Shown here piece after piece: positions 27,504 to 37,452 of a DNA stretch of 64,000 bases. Both the position numbers and the translations under genes were made by a program. Position 1 is the first letter of the stretch. Each line of letters opens with the position of its first letter. The notes under the pieces were generated by a model. The model was not told the origin of the DNA. It did not search any database and saw nothing but the letters and a program-made list of their open reading frames with translations. The stretch is from Pseudomonas marvdashtae (lineage in GTDB: Bacteria; Pseudomonadota; Gammaproteobacteria; Pseudomonadales; Pseudomonadaceae), in contig NZ_JABWQX020000001.1 in assembly GCF_014268655.2 (NCBI RefSeq), positions 2,758,001 to 2,822,000 on the forward strand. Direction: 5' to 3'.

Positions 27504-29414
27504 TTGAATACAAAGCTGTCTTTTCCCAAGCAGTATCTGCTGACGATGTGGCTCAGCCTGCTGGCCGGCCAGGCCTTGGCGGCCCCGAGCCTGAAGTTGC
27601 AGCCCTGGGCACAGGTTTTCCCCGTGAATGCCCTGGCATTCCTGCCCGGCAACGGGGCGACCGAGCGTTTGGCGGCTGGTCGTGATGGCTTGCTGTTGCT
27701 CGATGCCAACGGCCGCGAACTGACGCGCCTGAAGGGCGGCTTTGAAGGCCTCGACACCCGCGCCCTGGGCCGCAACGTGCTGGTCGCCAGCCTCGACAGT
27801 CAGCGCCAGCAAGCGCTGCTGGTCAGCCTCGATCCACAAAAACGTCAGTGGAGCACGCCGCTGTACCTGCCGACGCGGGACTTTCCGGTGAACGGGTTGT
27901 GCCTGTACCGCGACGAAGCGAGCAACCTGTTCGTGTTTCTCGTGGGGGAAGAGGGCAAGGGCGAACAATGGCTGGTCGGCGCCGGCGAGCGGCTGAGCGA
28001 AACTGCCCAGCGCGTGCGCGGCTTGCCGCTGCCACCGGATGCCACGACGTGCCAGGTCGAGGACGGCGCGAGCCAGCTATTCGTCAACGAAGAACGCGTC
28101 GGCTGGTGGGCCTATCCGGCGGCGTCGGAAGCTGATGCGGTGCGTATCCCAGTGGCGATGCGCACGCCGTTCGGTGACATCGAACACGTCGCCGGCGCGA
28201 TGGCGACACTGCCGGGCGGCATGCTCGGACTCGACCCCGACGCGGCGCAACTTCACCTGTTCCAGCAAGAAGGCAGGGCCTGGATTGCGCAGGCCAAGCT
28301 ACCGCTGCCGGGCCTGAAGGAGCCGGAAAGCCTGGCGCTGCGTAAAACCGCAACCGGCGTTGAACTGCTGCTGCGTGACGACGACAACGGCCAGCTGTAC
28401 CAAGGCTTGATCGACTGGCAACCGACGCCGCTGGCCGTGCCGCCGAAGTTGCCCAGCGTGCCCGCCGTTGCCCAGAGCGAACCCGTGGCGCGCCAGGGCG
28501 ACGCCGCCGATGACCCGGCGATCTGGGTTCACCCGACCACGCCGGCGTTGAGCCGGGTCCTGGGCACCAACAAGAAGCAAGGCCTGCTGGCCTATGACCT
28601 GCAGGGCAAGCTGTTGCAGGAATTGCCGGTGGGGCGCCTCAATAACGTCGATGTCCGCTCGGGTTTCAAACTGGGCATACAGACCGTCGACCTTGCCGTC
28701 GCCAGCAACCGTGATCGCAACAGCCTCAGCCTGTTCACCATCGACCGCGCCAGCGGAGAACTGCGCGAAGCCGGCGAGATACCCACGTCGCTCAAGGAAA
28801 TCTACGGGATCTGCCTGTTCCAGCCCGCCGAAGGCGAGCTGTACGCCTTCGCCAATGGCAAGGACGGTCGTTATCTGCAATATCGCCTGAATGCTACGCA
28901 CGACATAGTCACGGGTGAGCTGGTGCGCCAGTTCAACGTCGACAGCCAGCCCGAGGGCTGCGTTGCCGACGACCAGCGCCAGCGTCTGTTTCTCGGTGAG
29001 GAAGACGTTGGTGTCTGGGCCATGGACGCCCGTGCCGATCAGCCGAGCACCTTGACCAGTGTGATCAAGGTCGGCCCGCAGTTGCATGCCGACGTCGAAG
29101 GCATCGCCCTGTACCGCAATGCCGGGCATGACTACCTCGTGGTGTCCAGCCAGGGCAACGACAGCTATGTGCTGCTCGATGCCGAGCCGCCTTACACCGT
29201 GCGCGGTGCTTTGCGGGTCGGCTTGAACGCGACCGCCAGAATCGATGGGGCTTCGGAAACCGATGGCCTGGAAGTCACCTCGGTGAACCTCGGTGGGCCT
29301 TGGAGCCAAGGGATGCTGGTGGTCCAGGACGGGCGCAAGCGCATGCCCGAGCAAGCTCAGAATTTCAAGTTCGTCCCGTGGGCCGACGTGGCGAAAGCCC
29401 TGGACCTGCCTTGA
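27504..29414 (+). CDS. Beta-propeller 3-phytase
   Basis: The most convincing start is TTG at 27504, with AAGGA eight bases upstream and an immediate signal peptide (LSFPKQYLLTMWLSLLAGQ); an ATG at 27486 would add six residues and lacks an RBS. The 636-residue protein has two propeller halves. The C-terminal half carries the beta-propeller phytase hallmarks DDPAIWVHPTTPALSRVLG, NNVDVRSGF and QPEGCVADDQRQRLFLGEED. The N-terminal half is more divergent. The double-propeller length is known for Pseudomonas phytases. The enzyme would release phosphate from Ca-phytate outside the cytoplasm. It follows the receptor gene by about 60 bases. Confidence 0.92.
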   Translation: MNTKLSFPKQYLLTMWLSLLAGQALAAPSLKLQPWAQVFPVNALAFLPGNGATERLAAGRDGLLLLDANGRELTRLKGGFEGLDTRALGRNVLVASLDSQRQQALLVSLDPQKRQWSTPLYLPTRDFPVNGLCLYRDEASNLFVFLVGEEGKGEQWLVGAGERLSETAQRVRGLPLPPDATTCQVEDGASQLFVNEERVGWWAYPAASEADAVRIPVAMRTPFGDIEHVAGAMATLPGGMLGLDPDAAQLHLFQQEGRAWIAQAKLPLPGLKEPESLALRKTATGVELLLRDDDNGQLYQGLIDWQPTPLAVPPKLPSVPAVAQSEPVARQGDAADDPAIWVHPTTPALSRVLGTNKKQGLLAYDLQGKLLQELPVGRLNNVDVRSGFKLGIQTVDLAVASNRDRNSLSLFTIDRASGELREAGEIPTSLKEIYGICLFQPAEGELYAFANGKDGRYLQYRLNATHDIVTGELVRQFNVDSQPEGCVADDQRQRLFLGEEDVGVWAMDARADQPSTLTSVIKVGPQLHADVEGIALYRNAGHDYLVVSSQGNDSYVLLDAEPPYTVRGALRVGLNATARIDGASETDGLEVTSVNLGGPWSQGMLVVQDGRKRMPEQAQNFKFVPWADVAKALDLP

Positions 29415-29477
29415 GCGGCGCTGTCATCAACCGGTCACGAACATCTCATGCAATAGCCGCCAGACAGGAGTTCAACC

Positions 29478-30185
29478 ATGCAAGCGACACTGGAACACAT
29501 GACCATCTGGGGCCTGATCAGCGACGCGAGCCTGCTGGTCAAGGCCGTCATGCTCACGCTGTTACTGGCCTCGCTGCTGAGCTGGTATCTGATCATCCAG
29601 CGCAGCGCGGTGCTGCAACGCAGTGAGCGTCAGTTCAACGGCTTCATCCAGCGTTTTCGCAGCAGCGCCGATTTGCTGCCGTTGTACCGCGAGACTGCCC
29701 AGGCGCGCGAAGAGGACGGCGGCGTCGCGCCGATTTTCCATGCCGGCTATCAGGCGTTCACCCAGCTGAACCTGCCTTCCGGTAACCCGGCGGTGGTGCT
29801 CGAAGGGGTCGAGCGTTCGCTGCACGTGGCGATCAGCGAGCAGGAAGTCCAGCTGGAAAAAGGCCTGCAATTTCTCGCCACCGTCGGCTCCGTCAGCCCA
29901 TACATCGGCTTGTTCGGCACCGTCTGGGGGATCATGAACGCCTTCCTCGGCTTGTCCCAAGTGCAGCAGGCCAGCCTGTCCACCGTCGCGCCGGGTATCG
30001 CCGAAGCCTTGATTGCCACCGCCATCGGCCTGTTCGCGGCGATCCCGGCGGTGGTTGCCTATAACCGCTTCGCGGCCCGTGGGCAAACCTTGCTGACCCG
30101 CTACTACGCCTTTGGCAACGAGCTGCAAGCGCGTCTGCACCGCAAGCTCCACGGTGCTCCGCTGAACCTGGCCACGGCCGCTTGA
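29478..30185 (+). CDS. exbB: MotA/TolQ/ExbB proton channel family protein
   Basis: This 235-residue inner-membrane protein has a first helix at about 20-42 (AVMLTLLLASLLSWYLII) and two more in the conserved channel domain (VGSVSPYIGLFGTVWGIM; ATAIGLFAAIPAVVAYNRF). These are characteristic of ExbB/TolQ. With ExbD it forms the proton channel that energises TonB. It has a good RBS (CAGGAG) and lies 63 bases after the phytase gene, followed closely by exbD and tonB. The Ton system therefore appears dedicated to the adjoining receptor. ExbB rather than TolQ is chosen because tonB, not tolA, follows. Confidence 0.92.
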   Translation: MQATLEHMTIWGLISDASLLVKAVMLTLLLASLLSWYLIIQRSAVLQRSERQFNGFIQRFRSSADLLPLYRETAQAREEDGGVAPIFHAGYQAFTQLNLPSGNPAVVLEGVERSLHVAISEQEVQLEKGLQFLATVGSVSPYIGLFGTVWGIMNAFLGLSQVQQASLSTVAPGIAEALIATAIGLFAAIPAVVAYNRFAARGQTLLTRYYAFGNELQARLHRKLHGAPLNLATAA

Positions 30186-30198
30186 GAGGAGAGGGCAG

Positions 30199-30645
30199 AT
30201 GCTAGTCAAGCCGCAACGCAAGCACGGGCCGAAGGCCGAAATGAACGTGGTGCCCTACATCGATGTGATGCTGGTGCTGCTGGTGATTTTCATGGTCACC
30301 GCCCCCATGCTGACCCAAGGCGTGAAAATCGAATTGCCCAAGATCGCCAACGAAGCCTTGGCCAATGACAGCCGCCAGCAGATCCTGACCTTGTCGGTGA
30401 AGGCCGAAGGTGGTTATTACTGGAACCTGGGCGGCGAGCTGGACACCCACCACCAGACCGACAGCGCCGTCGACCTGGACCAGATGCGCGCCAAAGTGGC
30501 TCAGGTGGTTGCACAGCACAGCGACACCCAGGTGTATATCCGCGCCGACGATCACGCTGATTACGGCCGGGTGGTGGCCGCGATGGCGGCTTTGCAGCAG
30601 GGCGGGGTGAGCAACCTGGGACTGGTGACCGAGGCACCGCGATGA
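30199..30645 (+). CDS. exbD: Biopolymer transport protein ExbD
   Basis: This 148-residue protein has a short cytoplasmic N-terminus, a single helix with the essential Asp (MNVVPYIDVMLVLLVIFMVT) and a periplasmic domain (YIRADDHADYGRVVAAMAAL). This is the ExbD/TolR pattern. It completes the proton channel with ExbB. The RBS (GAGGAGAG) is strong, the gap to exbB is 13 bases, and the stop overlaps the tonB start by ATGA, so translation is coupled. Confidence 0.93.
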   Translation: MLVKPQRKHGPKAEMNVVPYIDVMLVLLVIFMVTAPMLTQGVKIELPKIANEALANDSRQQILTLSVKAEGGYYWNLGGELDTHHQTDSAVDLDQMRAKVAQVVAQHSDTQVYIRADDHADYGRVVAAMAALQQGGVSNLGLVTEAPR

Positions 30646-31457
30646 CCGCCATGACATTTGAACGGGCGTCCCTGGGTTTTGCGTCGATGCCCGGTCCCGG
30701 GCTCTGGCGGAACACGCTGGCGGCGGGGTCCGCCGTGGTGCTGCACGCGGCGGTGGCAGCCTTGCTGACACTGGGGTGGACGGTGGAAAAACCCCAGGTC
30801 GAGACGCCTCGGGTGTTACGCACGCAACTGGTCATGCTGCCGCCGGCACCCGTGCCCGAAGCGCCCGCGCCAGCCCCCGTCCAGGAAACACGCGTGGCGC
30901 CAGAGCCGACGCCGGCACCGATGGAAACACCGAACCCGGCGCCGGCCAAACCGGCGGTTGACCCACGAGTCCAGGCTCAGAAGTTGGAGCAGGCCGCCCT
31001 TGCGCGCAAACGGCTAGAAGCGCAAAAACAAGAGCAACAGGCTGAACAGCAACGCGAACGCCAGCAAAGCGAGCGGCGCCAGCAGGAAGCCGAGCAACAA
31101 GCTGCCGAGCACCAACGCCAGGCGCAAGCGGCGCAGGCGCTGGCCCAGCAACGTCGCGCCGAGCAGGCCCGCGCGGCGGCGGCCGACAGTCGCAGCTATC
31201 TGCCCTTGAGCAAGGAAGCGCCGGACTACCCGCAACGGGCCCTGGACAAAGGTCTCGAAGGCGACTGCACCGTGGAATACAGCGTGACCCCTGACGGGCG
31301 CATCGATAACCCGAAGGTGCTCGACGGCTGCCACCCGCTGTTCATCCGGCCGTCATTGGCCGCCGCCCAGAGCTTTCGCTACCAGCCGCGAATCGTCGAT
31401 GGCAAGGCCGTCACGGTGCCAGCGGTGCGCAACACCTTTCATTTCCGGATCAAATAG
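30642..31457 (+). CDS. tonB: Energy transducer TonB
   Basis: This 271-residue protein has an N-terminal anchor (LAAGSAVVLHAAVAALLTLG) and a Pro/Ala/Glu-rich periplasmic spacer (about 60-115). A Gln/Arg/Glu-rich coiled-coil-like stretch (about 120-180) follows. The C-terminal TonB domain (DYPQRALDKGLEGDCTVEYS; AAQSFRYQPRIVDGKAV) includes the YP motif. It transmits proton-motive force to outer-membrane receptors, most likely the one encoded at the head of this locus. It overlaps exbD by four bases and ends six bases before the convergent receiver gene. Confidence 0.92.
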   Translation: MTAMTFERASLGFASMPGPGLWRNTLAAGSAVVLHAAVAALLTLGWTVEKPQVETPRVLRTQLVMLPPAPVPEAPAPAPVQETRVAPEPTPAPMETPNPAPAKPAVDPRVQAQKLEQAALARKRLEAQKQEQQAEQQRERQQSERRQQEAEQQAAEHQRQAQAAQALAQQRRAEQARAAAADSRSYLPLSKEAPDYPQRALDKGLEGDCTVEYSVTPDGRIDNPKVLDGCHPLFIRPSLAAAQSFRYQPRIVDGKAVTVPAVRNTFHFRIK

Positions 31458-31463
31458 CCACGC

Positions 31464-31976
31464 TCACCTTGGGTGTGTACCTGGATCCCCGTCGTGGGTG
31501 TTCCCGCAAGGATTGGCGTCAGCGGTGGGTCGATGCTGGCGCAACAGTTCGATTTGCTGGGATGGAACCAGGGTTCGCAACGCCTTGTAGAGCGCTCGGG
31601 TTTCCAACAGGTTCCAGACGCGCAACATGGTTTCCAGCGCGTCGAGGGGCTTGCTGATGAAATCCCGCGCGCCGAGTGCCAAGGCCCGCAAGCGCGTGTC
31701 GCGGGTGGCGTCGGCGGTCAGGACCAGGATCGGCAGGTAGTCGTTGGCCGGAATGCGCCGGTTGAGTTGCTCCAGCACGGCAAAGCCGTCGAAGGCAGGC
31801 ATGTGCAGGTCGAGGATGACCAGGTCCGGCTCGAAACTGTTGAACAGGTCCAGCGTGCGCAGGGGTTCGGTGCTGCTCAGTACGTTGTGCAGCCCTTCGC
31901 GGGCCAGCAACTGCTCCATCAGCTCCAGGTTGGGGCGCTGATCGTCGATGATCAGGATGCGCAAATCGTGGTTCAT
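31464..31976 (-). CDS. Single-domain response regulator
   Basis: The 170-residue product is a receiver domain with acidic pair D11/D12, phospho-acceptor Asp56 (DLVILDLHMPAFDG), Thr87 and Lys109 (FISKP). It has a 40-residue tail that carries no recognised output domain. It resembles the receiver part of RpfG-type regulators. Its start overlaps the hybrid-kinase stop (ATGA) and has GGAG five bases upstream, so it is made with that kinase and is probably an intermediate or output-protein-binding node of the same phosphorelay. Confidence 0.9.
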   Translation of the reverse strand: MNHDLRILIIDDQRPNLELMEQLLAREGLHNVLSSTEPLRTLDLFNSFEPDLVILDLHMPAFDGFAVLEQLNRRIPANDYLPILVLTADATRDTRLRALALGARDFISKPLDALETMLRVWNLLETRALYKALRTLVPSQQIELLRQHRPTADANPCGNTHDGDPGTHPR

Positions 31977-34285
31977 GCAGGCTCCGGTAAATAACGTTCG
32001 AGATGGCCCAGGAAGGCCTGGATATGAATAGGCTTGGTCAGGATCGCCGTGGCTCCGGCATCTAGCAGCGCGCGGTGGGCCAGGGCGCTGGTGTCAGCGG
32101 TAATCATCAGCACTGGCGTGGACGCGGTGGCTGGGGACTGGCGCAGGCGGCGCAAGACTTCCAGGCCTTCGAGGTCGGGCAAGGTCACGTCCAGCAGGAT
32201 CAGTTGCGGCACATGCTGGCGAGCCAGGTCCAGGCCCATCTGGCCTTGCATGCTCGACAACAGTTGGATGCCCGGACGGCGCTGCATCAGGGTCTCGATC
32301 AAGGCGAGGCTCGACAGGTTGTCTTCGATGCACAGGACTTTGCCGTCGAACTCGGTGCGCGGACGCGTCACTTCCAGCGCCACCCTGGGCGGCAGGTTGG
32401 AGCCGCTGACATGGGCACTGGGCAACCGCAGCGTGAAGCAGCAGCCGTGTCCCGGTTCGCTGCGCACTTGCAGGCTGCCTTGCATCATTTCCAGCAGGCT
32501 CTTGCTCAGGGACAGGCCGAGGCCGGTGCCCTCGACCTGGGGATCCGCGCCCAGGCGCTCGAAAGGCTTGAACAGTTGGCCCAACAGTTCCGGGGCGATG
32601 CCATGCCCGGTGTCGCTGATGGCAACGTTTACCGCCGTGCCCTCGACGGCGACTTCAATGCGCACCTCCCCGCCCGGCTTGTTGTACTTGATGGCGTTGG
32701 ACAGCAAGTTGAGCAGCACTTGGACCAGGCGCTGGCGGTCGGCGAGCACGCCGCTGCCCTCCGGCAATGGCGCAAGTTCGGCCAAGTGGATACCCGCATC
32801 GGCGGCCATGGGTGAAACCAGCGTCAAGGCTTCATGGAGCACAGCCGGTAGCGCGATCGGCTCGATGTTCAGCGGCAGCCGGCCGGCCTCGATCCGGGCG
32901 ATGTCGAGGACCTCGTTGATCAACGCCAACAAGTGCTGGCCGGCGCGCAGGATGTGGCTGACCTGCGGCCGCTGGCCGGCGATGGAGTCCATGTCCAGCA
33001 ATTGCGCGAAGCCAAGGATGGAATTGAGCGGCGTGCGCAATTCATGGCTCATGCGCGATAGAAATTCACTCTTGGCCCGACTGGCGCTTTCCGCTTCTTC
33101 GCGGGCGGTGCGCAGGGCGATCTCGGCGGTACGCCGGTCGGTGATGTCCCGGGTAATCTTGGAAAAGCCGCGCAAGGCGCCGGTGCCGTCGTACTGCGCG
33201 GTGATGACCACGCTGGCCCAGAAGCGGCTGCCGTCCTTGCGACAACGCCAGCCTTCCTCCATGTAATGGCCGTCGCGTGTGGCCTCGCGCAGGGCCATGT
33301 CCGGGTGCTCGGGACACTCTTCTGCCAGGTAGAACAGCGAAAAGTGCCGGCCGAGCACTTCCTGTTCGGTGTAGCCCTTGATCCGCTCGGCGCCAGCGTT
33401 CCAGGTGATCACGTGGCCCTTTGCGTCCAGGGCGAAAATCCCATAGTCCTTCACGCCATCGATGATCAGCCGCAGGCGTTCTTCGTTGTCGCGCAAGGCG
33501 CGCTCGCGCTCGGCCAGCAACTGCCCGGCTTCCACCAGGCGGGTGCCGAGTTGGCCGATTTCGTCCCGCTCCGGCGGTTGTGGCAACAAGGGTTGACCCA
33601 ACGCCAGGCGCTGGGCGTTGCCCTGTACTTGCTGGACCCGGGCAACGATGCCCTTGGACAGGAACAGCACGGCGACGACTGCACCGAACAATCCACACAC
33701 CGCCGCCAGCAGCGTGGCGAACAACAGCCGCATGCGCGTGGCCGAGGCGGCGGCGCTGCGGTCGGCGAGCAAGGCATCTTCGCGGATGCGCATGGCGCTG
33801 ATCTGTTCGCGCAATACGTCCAGCACCTGTTTGTTCTCGATCAGGATCGCAGTAATGGCTGCGGTGTCGTCGGCCTTGCCGGTGCGCAGGGCAAGCAGCC
33901 CCTGGAGTTTCTCGCCGATCAGCGGCGTGATGGTCTCCAGGTGCTCGCGCATCCTGGCGTCGCGGATATTGTGATCCAGGCGCTGTAACGCGGCCTGAAT
34001 CTTCGGCGTGGCCTGTTCATAGCCGGGCAGGAAGTCTTCGCGCCGGGTCAGCAGGTAACCGCGCACGCTGGCCGCGGCTTCGGCCAGCAAGGTATGCACG
34101 GCCTGGATATCACCCTGGACCAGCAGCACCCGGCGAACGTCTTCCTCGGCGCGGGCGGTCTGGCGTTCGGTGATGTAGATCAACACCAGCGACAGCAGCA
34201 GGACCACCAGCGGCAGCGAGATCACCACCAATGCCTTGCCACGCAACGGCAGGTCGGCCCAACGGCGGGCAGCGAGAAACCTCAT
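31973..34285 (-). CDS. Hybrid sensor histidine kinase (CHASE3-like, HAMP, PAS, HisKA, HATPase, REC)
   Basis: The 770-772-residue inner-membrane kinase has two helices (about 20-40 and 188-212) bracketing a CHASE3-like periplasmic domain ([19 protein letters not shown]). HAMP follows (to about 265), then PAS (275-390, [20 protein letters not shown]). HisKA carries [10 protein letters not shown] (His near 414-416). HATPase carries [10 protein letters not shown] and [10 protein letters not shown]. The C-terminal receiver has its Asp near 700 ([13 protein letters not shown]). The ATG at 34285 overlaps the upstream stop by ATGA; another ATG two codons earlier is possible. The gene is the third of four coupled signalling genes. 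Confidence 0.92.
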   Translation of the reverse strand: MRFLAARRWADLPLRGKALVVISLPLVVLLLSLVLIYITERQTARAEEDVRRVLLVQGDIQAVHTLLAEAAASVRGYLLTRREDFLPGYEQATPKIQAALQRLDHNIRDARMREHLETITPLIGEKLQGLLALRTGKADDTAAITAILIENKQVLDVLREQISAMRIREDALLADRSAAASATRMRLLFATLLAAVCGLFGAVVAVLFLSKGIVARVQQVQGNAQRLALGQPLLPQPPERDEIGQLGTRLVEAGQLLAERERALRDNEERLRLIIDGVKDYGIFALDAKGHVITWNAGAERIKGYTEQEVLGRHFSLFYLAEECPEHPDMALREATRDGHYMEEGWRCRKDGSRFWASVVITAQYDGTGALRGFSKITRDITDRRTAEIALRTAREEAESASRAKSEFLSRMSHELRTPLNSILGFAQLLDMDSIAGQRPQVSHILRAGQHLLALINEVLDIARIEAGRLPLNIEPIALPAVLHEALTLVSPMAADAGIHLAELAPLPEGSGVLADRQRLVQVLLNLLSNAIKYNKPGGEVRIEVAVEGTAVNVAISDTGHGIAPELLGQLFKPFERLGADPQVEGTGLGLSLSKSLLEMMQGSLQVRSEPGHGCCFTLRLPSAHVSGSNLPPRVALEVTRPRTEFDGKVLCIEDNLSSLALIETLMQRRPGIQLLSSMQGQMGLDLARQHVPQLILLDVTLPDLEGLEVLRRLRQSPATASTPVLMITADTSALAHRALLDAGATAILTKPIHIQAFLGHLERYLPEPA

Positions 34286-34950
34286 GGCCATTGTCCGCAG
34301 GGTTGGGCGACCAGCCCCAAGGCGACACCGCGCACCGCTGCCTGGGTGCGGTCGGCGGCGCCGAGCTTGCCGATGACTCGCTCGACGTGGGCTTTCGCCG
34401 TACCGGGGGCGATGCCGAGCTTCTCGCCGATCTCGCGATTGCTGAAGCCACTGGCGACCAGCCCCAGCACCTGGCGTTCACGGGTCGTCAGGGCCTGGAC
34501 CTGGCTGGTGCCGTTGGCGCCGCGCTCGGCCATGCGCCGCAGGAGGCGTGCGCTGACCGAACTATTCAGCGCTTCCTCGCCCTGGGCGACCCGTTTCAAG
34601 GCATCGAGCATCTCGGCGCGGCTGGCATCCTTGAGCAGATAACCAACGGCGCCAGCGCTGATGGCCGCTTCGAGGTGATCGGGGCTGTCGTCCATCGTGA
34701 AGATGATCACTTTGATCTGCGGCTGACGTTGCCGCAGGATGCGCGCCGCACCAAGACCATTGAGCACCGGCATGCGGATGTCGAGAATGGCGATGTCCGG
34801 TTGCAGCCGTTCGCACAAATCCAGCGCCTCCTGACCGTCGCTGGCCTGGCCGACGACCTCAAACCCTTCGGTGCCGGCCAGCATCGAGATGAATCCGGTG
34901 CGGGTGACTTCGTGATCGTCGGCCAATAACAGGCGCAGGGGACGGTTCAT
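34282..34950 (-). CDS. LuxR/NarL-family response regulator
   Basis: The ATG at 34950 with AAGGAG seven bases upstream gives 222 residues; a longer in-frame start has no support. The receiver has Asp57 ([14 protein letters not shown]), Thr/Lys signature positions ([15 protein letters not shown]), and a C-terminal NarL HTH ([39 protein letters not shown]). It is the only obvious DNA-binding member of the operon. It overlaps both neighbours by ATGA, and its natural partner is the HisKA_3 kinase just upstream. Target genes are unknown. Confidence 0.93.
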   Translation of the reverse strand: MNRPLRLLLADDHEVTRTGFISMLAGTEGFEVVGQASDGQEALDLCERLQPDIAILDIRMPVLNGLGAARILRQRQPQIKVIIFTMDDSPDHLEAAISAGAVGYLLKDASRAEMLDALKRVAQGEEALNSSVSARLLRRMAERGANGTSQVQALTTRERQVLGLVASGFSNREIGEKLGIAPGTAKAHVERVIGKLGAADRTQAAVRGVALGLVAQPCGQWP

Positions 34951-36131
34951 GATTGGGCTCCTTGGGCCGGCAGCGGCACGCTGGCCAACAATCGAGTGCC
35001 GCCACCGGGTTCGCTGCAACAGCTCAGCTGGCCGCCGAGCAGACTGGCGCGCTCCTGCATGGCCGCCAGACCGAGGTGAGAGGTGCCCTGGGTCTCGACA
35101 GGTGTTTCCAGGGCAAACCCCCGGCCATCATCCTCGACCCGCAGCGAGACGTGATCGTCGCGCACCGCCAATCCCAGGACAACATGGCTGGCCTGGGCAT
35201 GCTTGAGAATATTGTTGATGCCTTCCTGGGCAATGCGGAACAGCGCGATTTCGGCGTTCGGCGACAAGCGCGCCGCGCTGTGCTCGGCCCATTCCACCTC
35301 CATCCCGGCGTCGCGCAGGCGATCAGCCTCCTTGTCGACGGCGGTAAACAAACCGAAATCATCCAGCACATGGGGACGCAGGCCACCGATCAGCTGCCGA
35401 CTTTCACCGACGCAGCCTTGCGCCAAAGCCAGGATGGCTTGCAGCGCCTCGTCCAGCGCCGGCGGCAGAGGCGGACAGCGACCGGCAAACCCTTGCAGGC
35501 GCTGGTGCAGCCCGGCCAGGTTTTGCGCCAGGCCATCGTGCAGGTCATACGCGACACGTTTGCGTTCGTCTTCCTGGGCGCTGAACAAGCGATGGACCAG
35601 CTCGGACATGGTCCGCTCCCGGGCCTGGAGCGTCTGGAGCAGCCGGCTGTTCTCCAAGTGCGCCGCCAACAGCGTTGCCAGCAATTGCAGTGATTCGATG
35701 TCTTCGGCGTCGGGCGCGCCCAGCGGCACGCTGTTGCCCAGCAACAGCGCGCCGAACACCGCGCCATCGGCCCCACGCATGGGAATTTGCAGGACCTGGG
35801 CCAATGCGCTGCCAGGGCAATCGAGCCATTGCGGGCTTGGCGAGGGCGGATGAGCAAGGTTGGCGAGGACGTCGAGGCCATCGCTGCTGCCGTGGCTGGC
35901 GACCGTCTGCAACGGCGTATCCGGCGTCCACTCCAGCAGCAGGCCGTGGTCCATGGCGACGAACGCGCACGCGCGTTGCACCGCACGCTGGCGCATTTGC
36001 GCCAGTGGCAGCCGGGTCAGTTCATGCCCGGTGCCCAGCAACAGGCCCAGGCGTGCCGCCCGGCTTTGCGATTGGCGGTACTGGCTGCGGATCGCCAGGG
36101 CACTGCCAGGGTCATGGGGTGGGCTTTGCAT
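34947..36131 (-). CDS. Cytosolic GAF-domain sensor histidine kinase (NarX/HisKA_3 type)
   Basis: The ATG at 36131 with GGAG seven bases upstream gives 394 residues. The longer open frame upstream is non-coding in character. A GAF-like domain fills residues 30-165. Then comes a helix with the HisKA_3 site ([19 protein letters not shown], His198) and a HATPase domain ([43 protein letters not shown]). No transmembrane helix is seen, so the signal is intracellular. It heads the four-gene operon and likely phosphorylates the adjoining LuxR-type regulator. Confidence 0.92.
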   Translation of the reverse strand: MQSPPHDPGSALAIRSQYRQSQSRAARLGLLLGTGHELTRLPLAQMRQRAVQRACAFVAMDHGLLLEWTPDTPLQTVASHGSSDGLDVLANLAHPPSPSPQWLDCPGSALAQVLQIPMRGADGAVFGALLLGNSVPLGAPDAEDIESLQLLATLLAAHLENSRLLQTLQARERTMSELVHRLFSAQEDERKRVAYDLHDGLAQNLAGLHQRLQGFAGRCPPLPPALDEALQAILALAQGCVGESRQLIGGLRPHVLDDFGLFTAVDKEADRLRDAGMEVEWAEHSAARLSPNAEIALFRIAQEGINNILKHAQASHVVLGLAVRDDHVSLRVEDDGRGFALETPVETQGTSHLGLAAMQERASLLGGQLSCCSEPGGGTRLLASVPLPAQGAQS

Positions 36132-36305
36132 GGGGAAACTCCAGCGTGGAAAGGAACCGGCCTGGTTCGTGATGGGCTCATTAGACCTTGTGATCGACAC
36201 CGGGCCTATCTGCCGAACGGCATAGGCGATTGGCACCGGTTGGCCGATGGCGAGCGCAGCGAACGCCGGCAAAGTGGGCTCATTGAAACCCAAAGGAACG
36301 CAACG

Positions 36306-36827
36306 ATGAAAATGAAAACCTGTGCCCTGGCTGCTTTTTTCCTGTTGGCTGCGCCATTTGTCCATGCCGTGGAGCCCGTGCCCTTCGTCTACCGCACCGT
36401 GGCCGAGCAGCCGCAGAACGTGAATGATCGCGAAATCGCTGGGTTGTTCGACCGTTGGAATGCCGCGTTGCAAACCGGCAGCGCCACCGCGGTGACCGGC
36501 CTTTACGCCCCGGATGCGATTTTGCAACCGACCGTGTCGAACAAGGTGCGCAGCACGCCGGCGCAGATCCAGGACTACTTCGACCACTTCCTGGCGGCCA
36601 AGCCTGTCGGCGTGATCAATTACCGGGAAATCCGTCACCTGGGGCCAGATGCAGCGATGGACAGCGGCGTCTACACGTTCACGCTGACTCAGGCCGATGG
36701 CACCCAGCGAGAAGTCCAGGCGCGCTATACCTTCCTCTATGAGCGCCTCGACGGCCAGTGGAAGATCATCAACCATCACTCCTCAGCCATGCCCGAAGTG
36801 CCGAAGACGCTGCATGCCAGTCACTAA
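36306..36827 (+). CDS. Secreted SnoaL-like (SgcJ/EcaC family) protein
   Basis: The start is the first of two close ATGs (AGGAACGCAACG upstream). The 173-residue product begins with a clear signal peptide (MKMKTCALAAFFLLAAPFVHA). The mature part is an NTF2/SnoaL-like fold of the SgcJ/EcaC or CaMKII-association type (FDRWNAALQTGSATAVTGLY; YTFLYERLDGQWKIINHHSS). Members bind small molecules or self-associate, and enzymatic activity is unproven. It is divergent from the GAF kinase with 174 bp between. Whether that operon regulates it is unknown. Confidence 0.85.
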   Translation: MKMKTCALAAFFLLAAPFVHAVEPVPFVYRTVAEQPQNVNDREIAGLFDRWNAALQTGSATAVTGLYAPDAILQPTVSNKVRSTPAQIQDYFDHFLAAKPVGVINYREIRHLGPDAAMDSGVYTFTLTQADGTQREVQARYTFLYERLDGQWKIINHHSSAMPEVPKTLHASH

Positions 36828-36894
36828 AGGGGCTGGTTTCATCCGGCGTGTTCGACATCGAGCCATTAAACCCTTGGATTAGCCCGCGGATATT

Positions 36895-36913
36895 AATTAG
36901 AATCAGTCTCATT
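36895..36913. promoter_or_regulatory. Fur box upstream of the ECF sigma factor
   Basis: On the minus strand the 19 bases match AATGAGAATGATTCTCATT at 17 positions. The site lies 30 bp before the sigma-factor start, where Fur would block transcription under iron sufficiency. Confidence 0.75.
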
Positions 36914-36942
36914 TAAGACATTCTTGCCCAGGGCCTCTTTAC

Positions 36943-37452
36943 ATGCTTGATGCAGCTAAGCCGGCGGAGCACGCCCTTCATGCTTTATACCGTGACCACG
37001 GCGGTTGGCTCGAAGGTTGGCTGAGGCGGCGCCTGGGCAACGCCTGGGATGCGGCCGACCTGCGCCAGGATACGTTTTTGCGGGTATTGTCCAGCGCCCA
37101 ACCGTTGGCTGACTTGCACGAACCCCGTGCTTATCTGCTGACGGTGGGCAAGAGGCTCCTGAGTAACTTCTATACCCGCCGCAACCTGGAACAGGCGTAT
37201 CTCGGCGCCTTGGCGAGCTTGCCTGAAGCCTGCGTCCCGTCCCCGGAGCAACGCTGGTTGCTGCTGGAAACCCTTCATGCTCTCGATGAACTGCTTGACG
37301 GCCTGCCGCCCTTGGTGCGGCGGGCTTTTTTGTGGAGCCAGCTCGAAGGGCTTGGCTATCGAGAAATCGCCGAGCGCTTGCAGGTGTCCGAGCGCACCAT
37401 CAAGCGCTACATGGCCCAGGCCTATGAGCATTGCCTGCTGGTGGAGTTTTGA
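36943..37452 (+). CDS. ECF sigma factor, FecI-like
   Basis: This 169-residue protein has sigma region 2 (LGNAWDAADLRQDTFLRVLS; PRAYLLTVGKRLLSNF) and region 4 (LPPLVRRAFLWSQLEGLGYR; IAERLQVSERTIKRYM). It belongs to the FecI/PvdS-type iron-starvation sigma factors. A Fur box lies just upstream, and a FecR-type regulator and a receptor with a signalling domain follow, so it should direct transcription of that receptor when the cognate siderophore is bound. Confidence 0.93.
   Translation: MLDAAKPAEHALHALYRDHGGWLEGWLRRRLGNAWDAADLRQDTFLRVLSSAQPLADLHEPRAYLLTVGKRLLSNFYTRRNLEQAYLGALASLPEACVPSPEQRWLLLETLHALDELLDGLPPLVRRAFLWSQLEGLGYREIAERLQVSERTIKRYMAQAYEHCLLVEF

Noticed and set aside
25228..27513. Minus-strand open frame of about 760 codons opposite the TonB receptor
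   Set aside because: A G+C-driven shadow with Val/Gly/Ala-rich composition and no domain; the receptor has signal peptide, plug and barrel.
36132..36779. Upstream extension of the GAF histidine kinase to a 610-aa protein
   Set aside because: The extra part runs antisense through the SnoaL-like gene with its clear signal peptide, and the ATG at 36131 has a good RBS.
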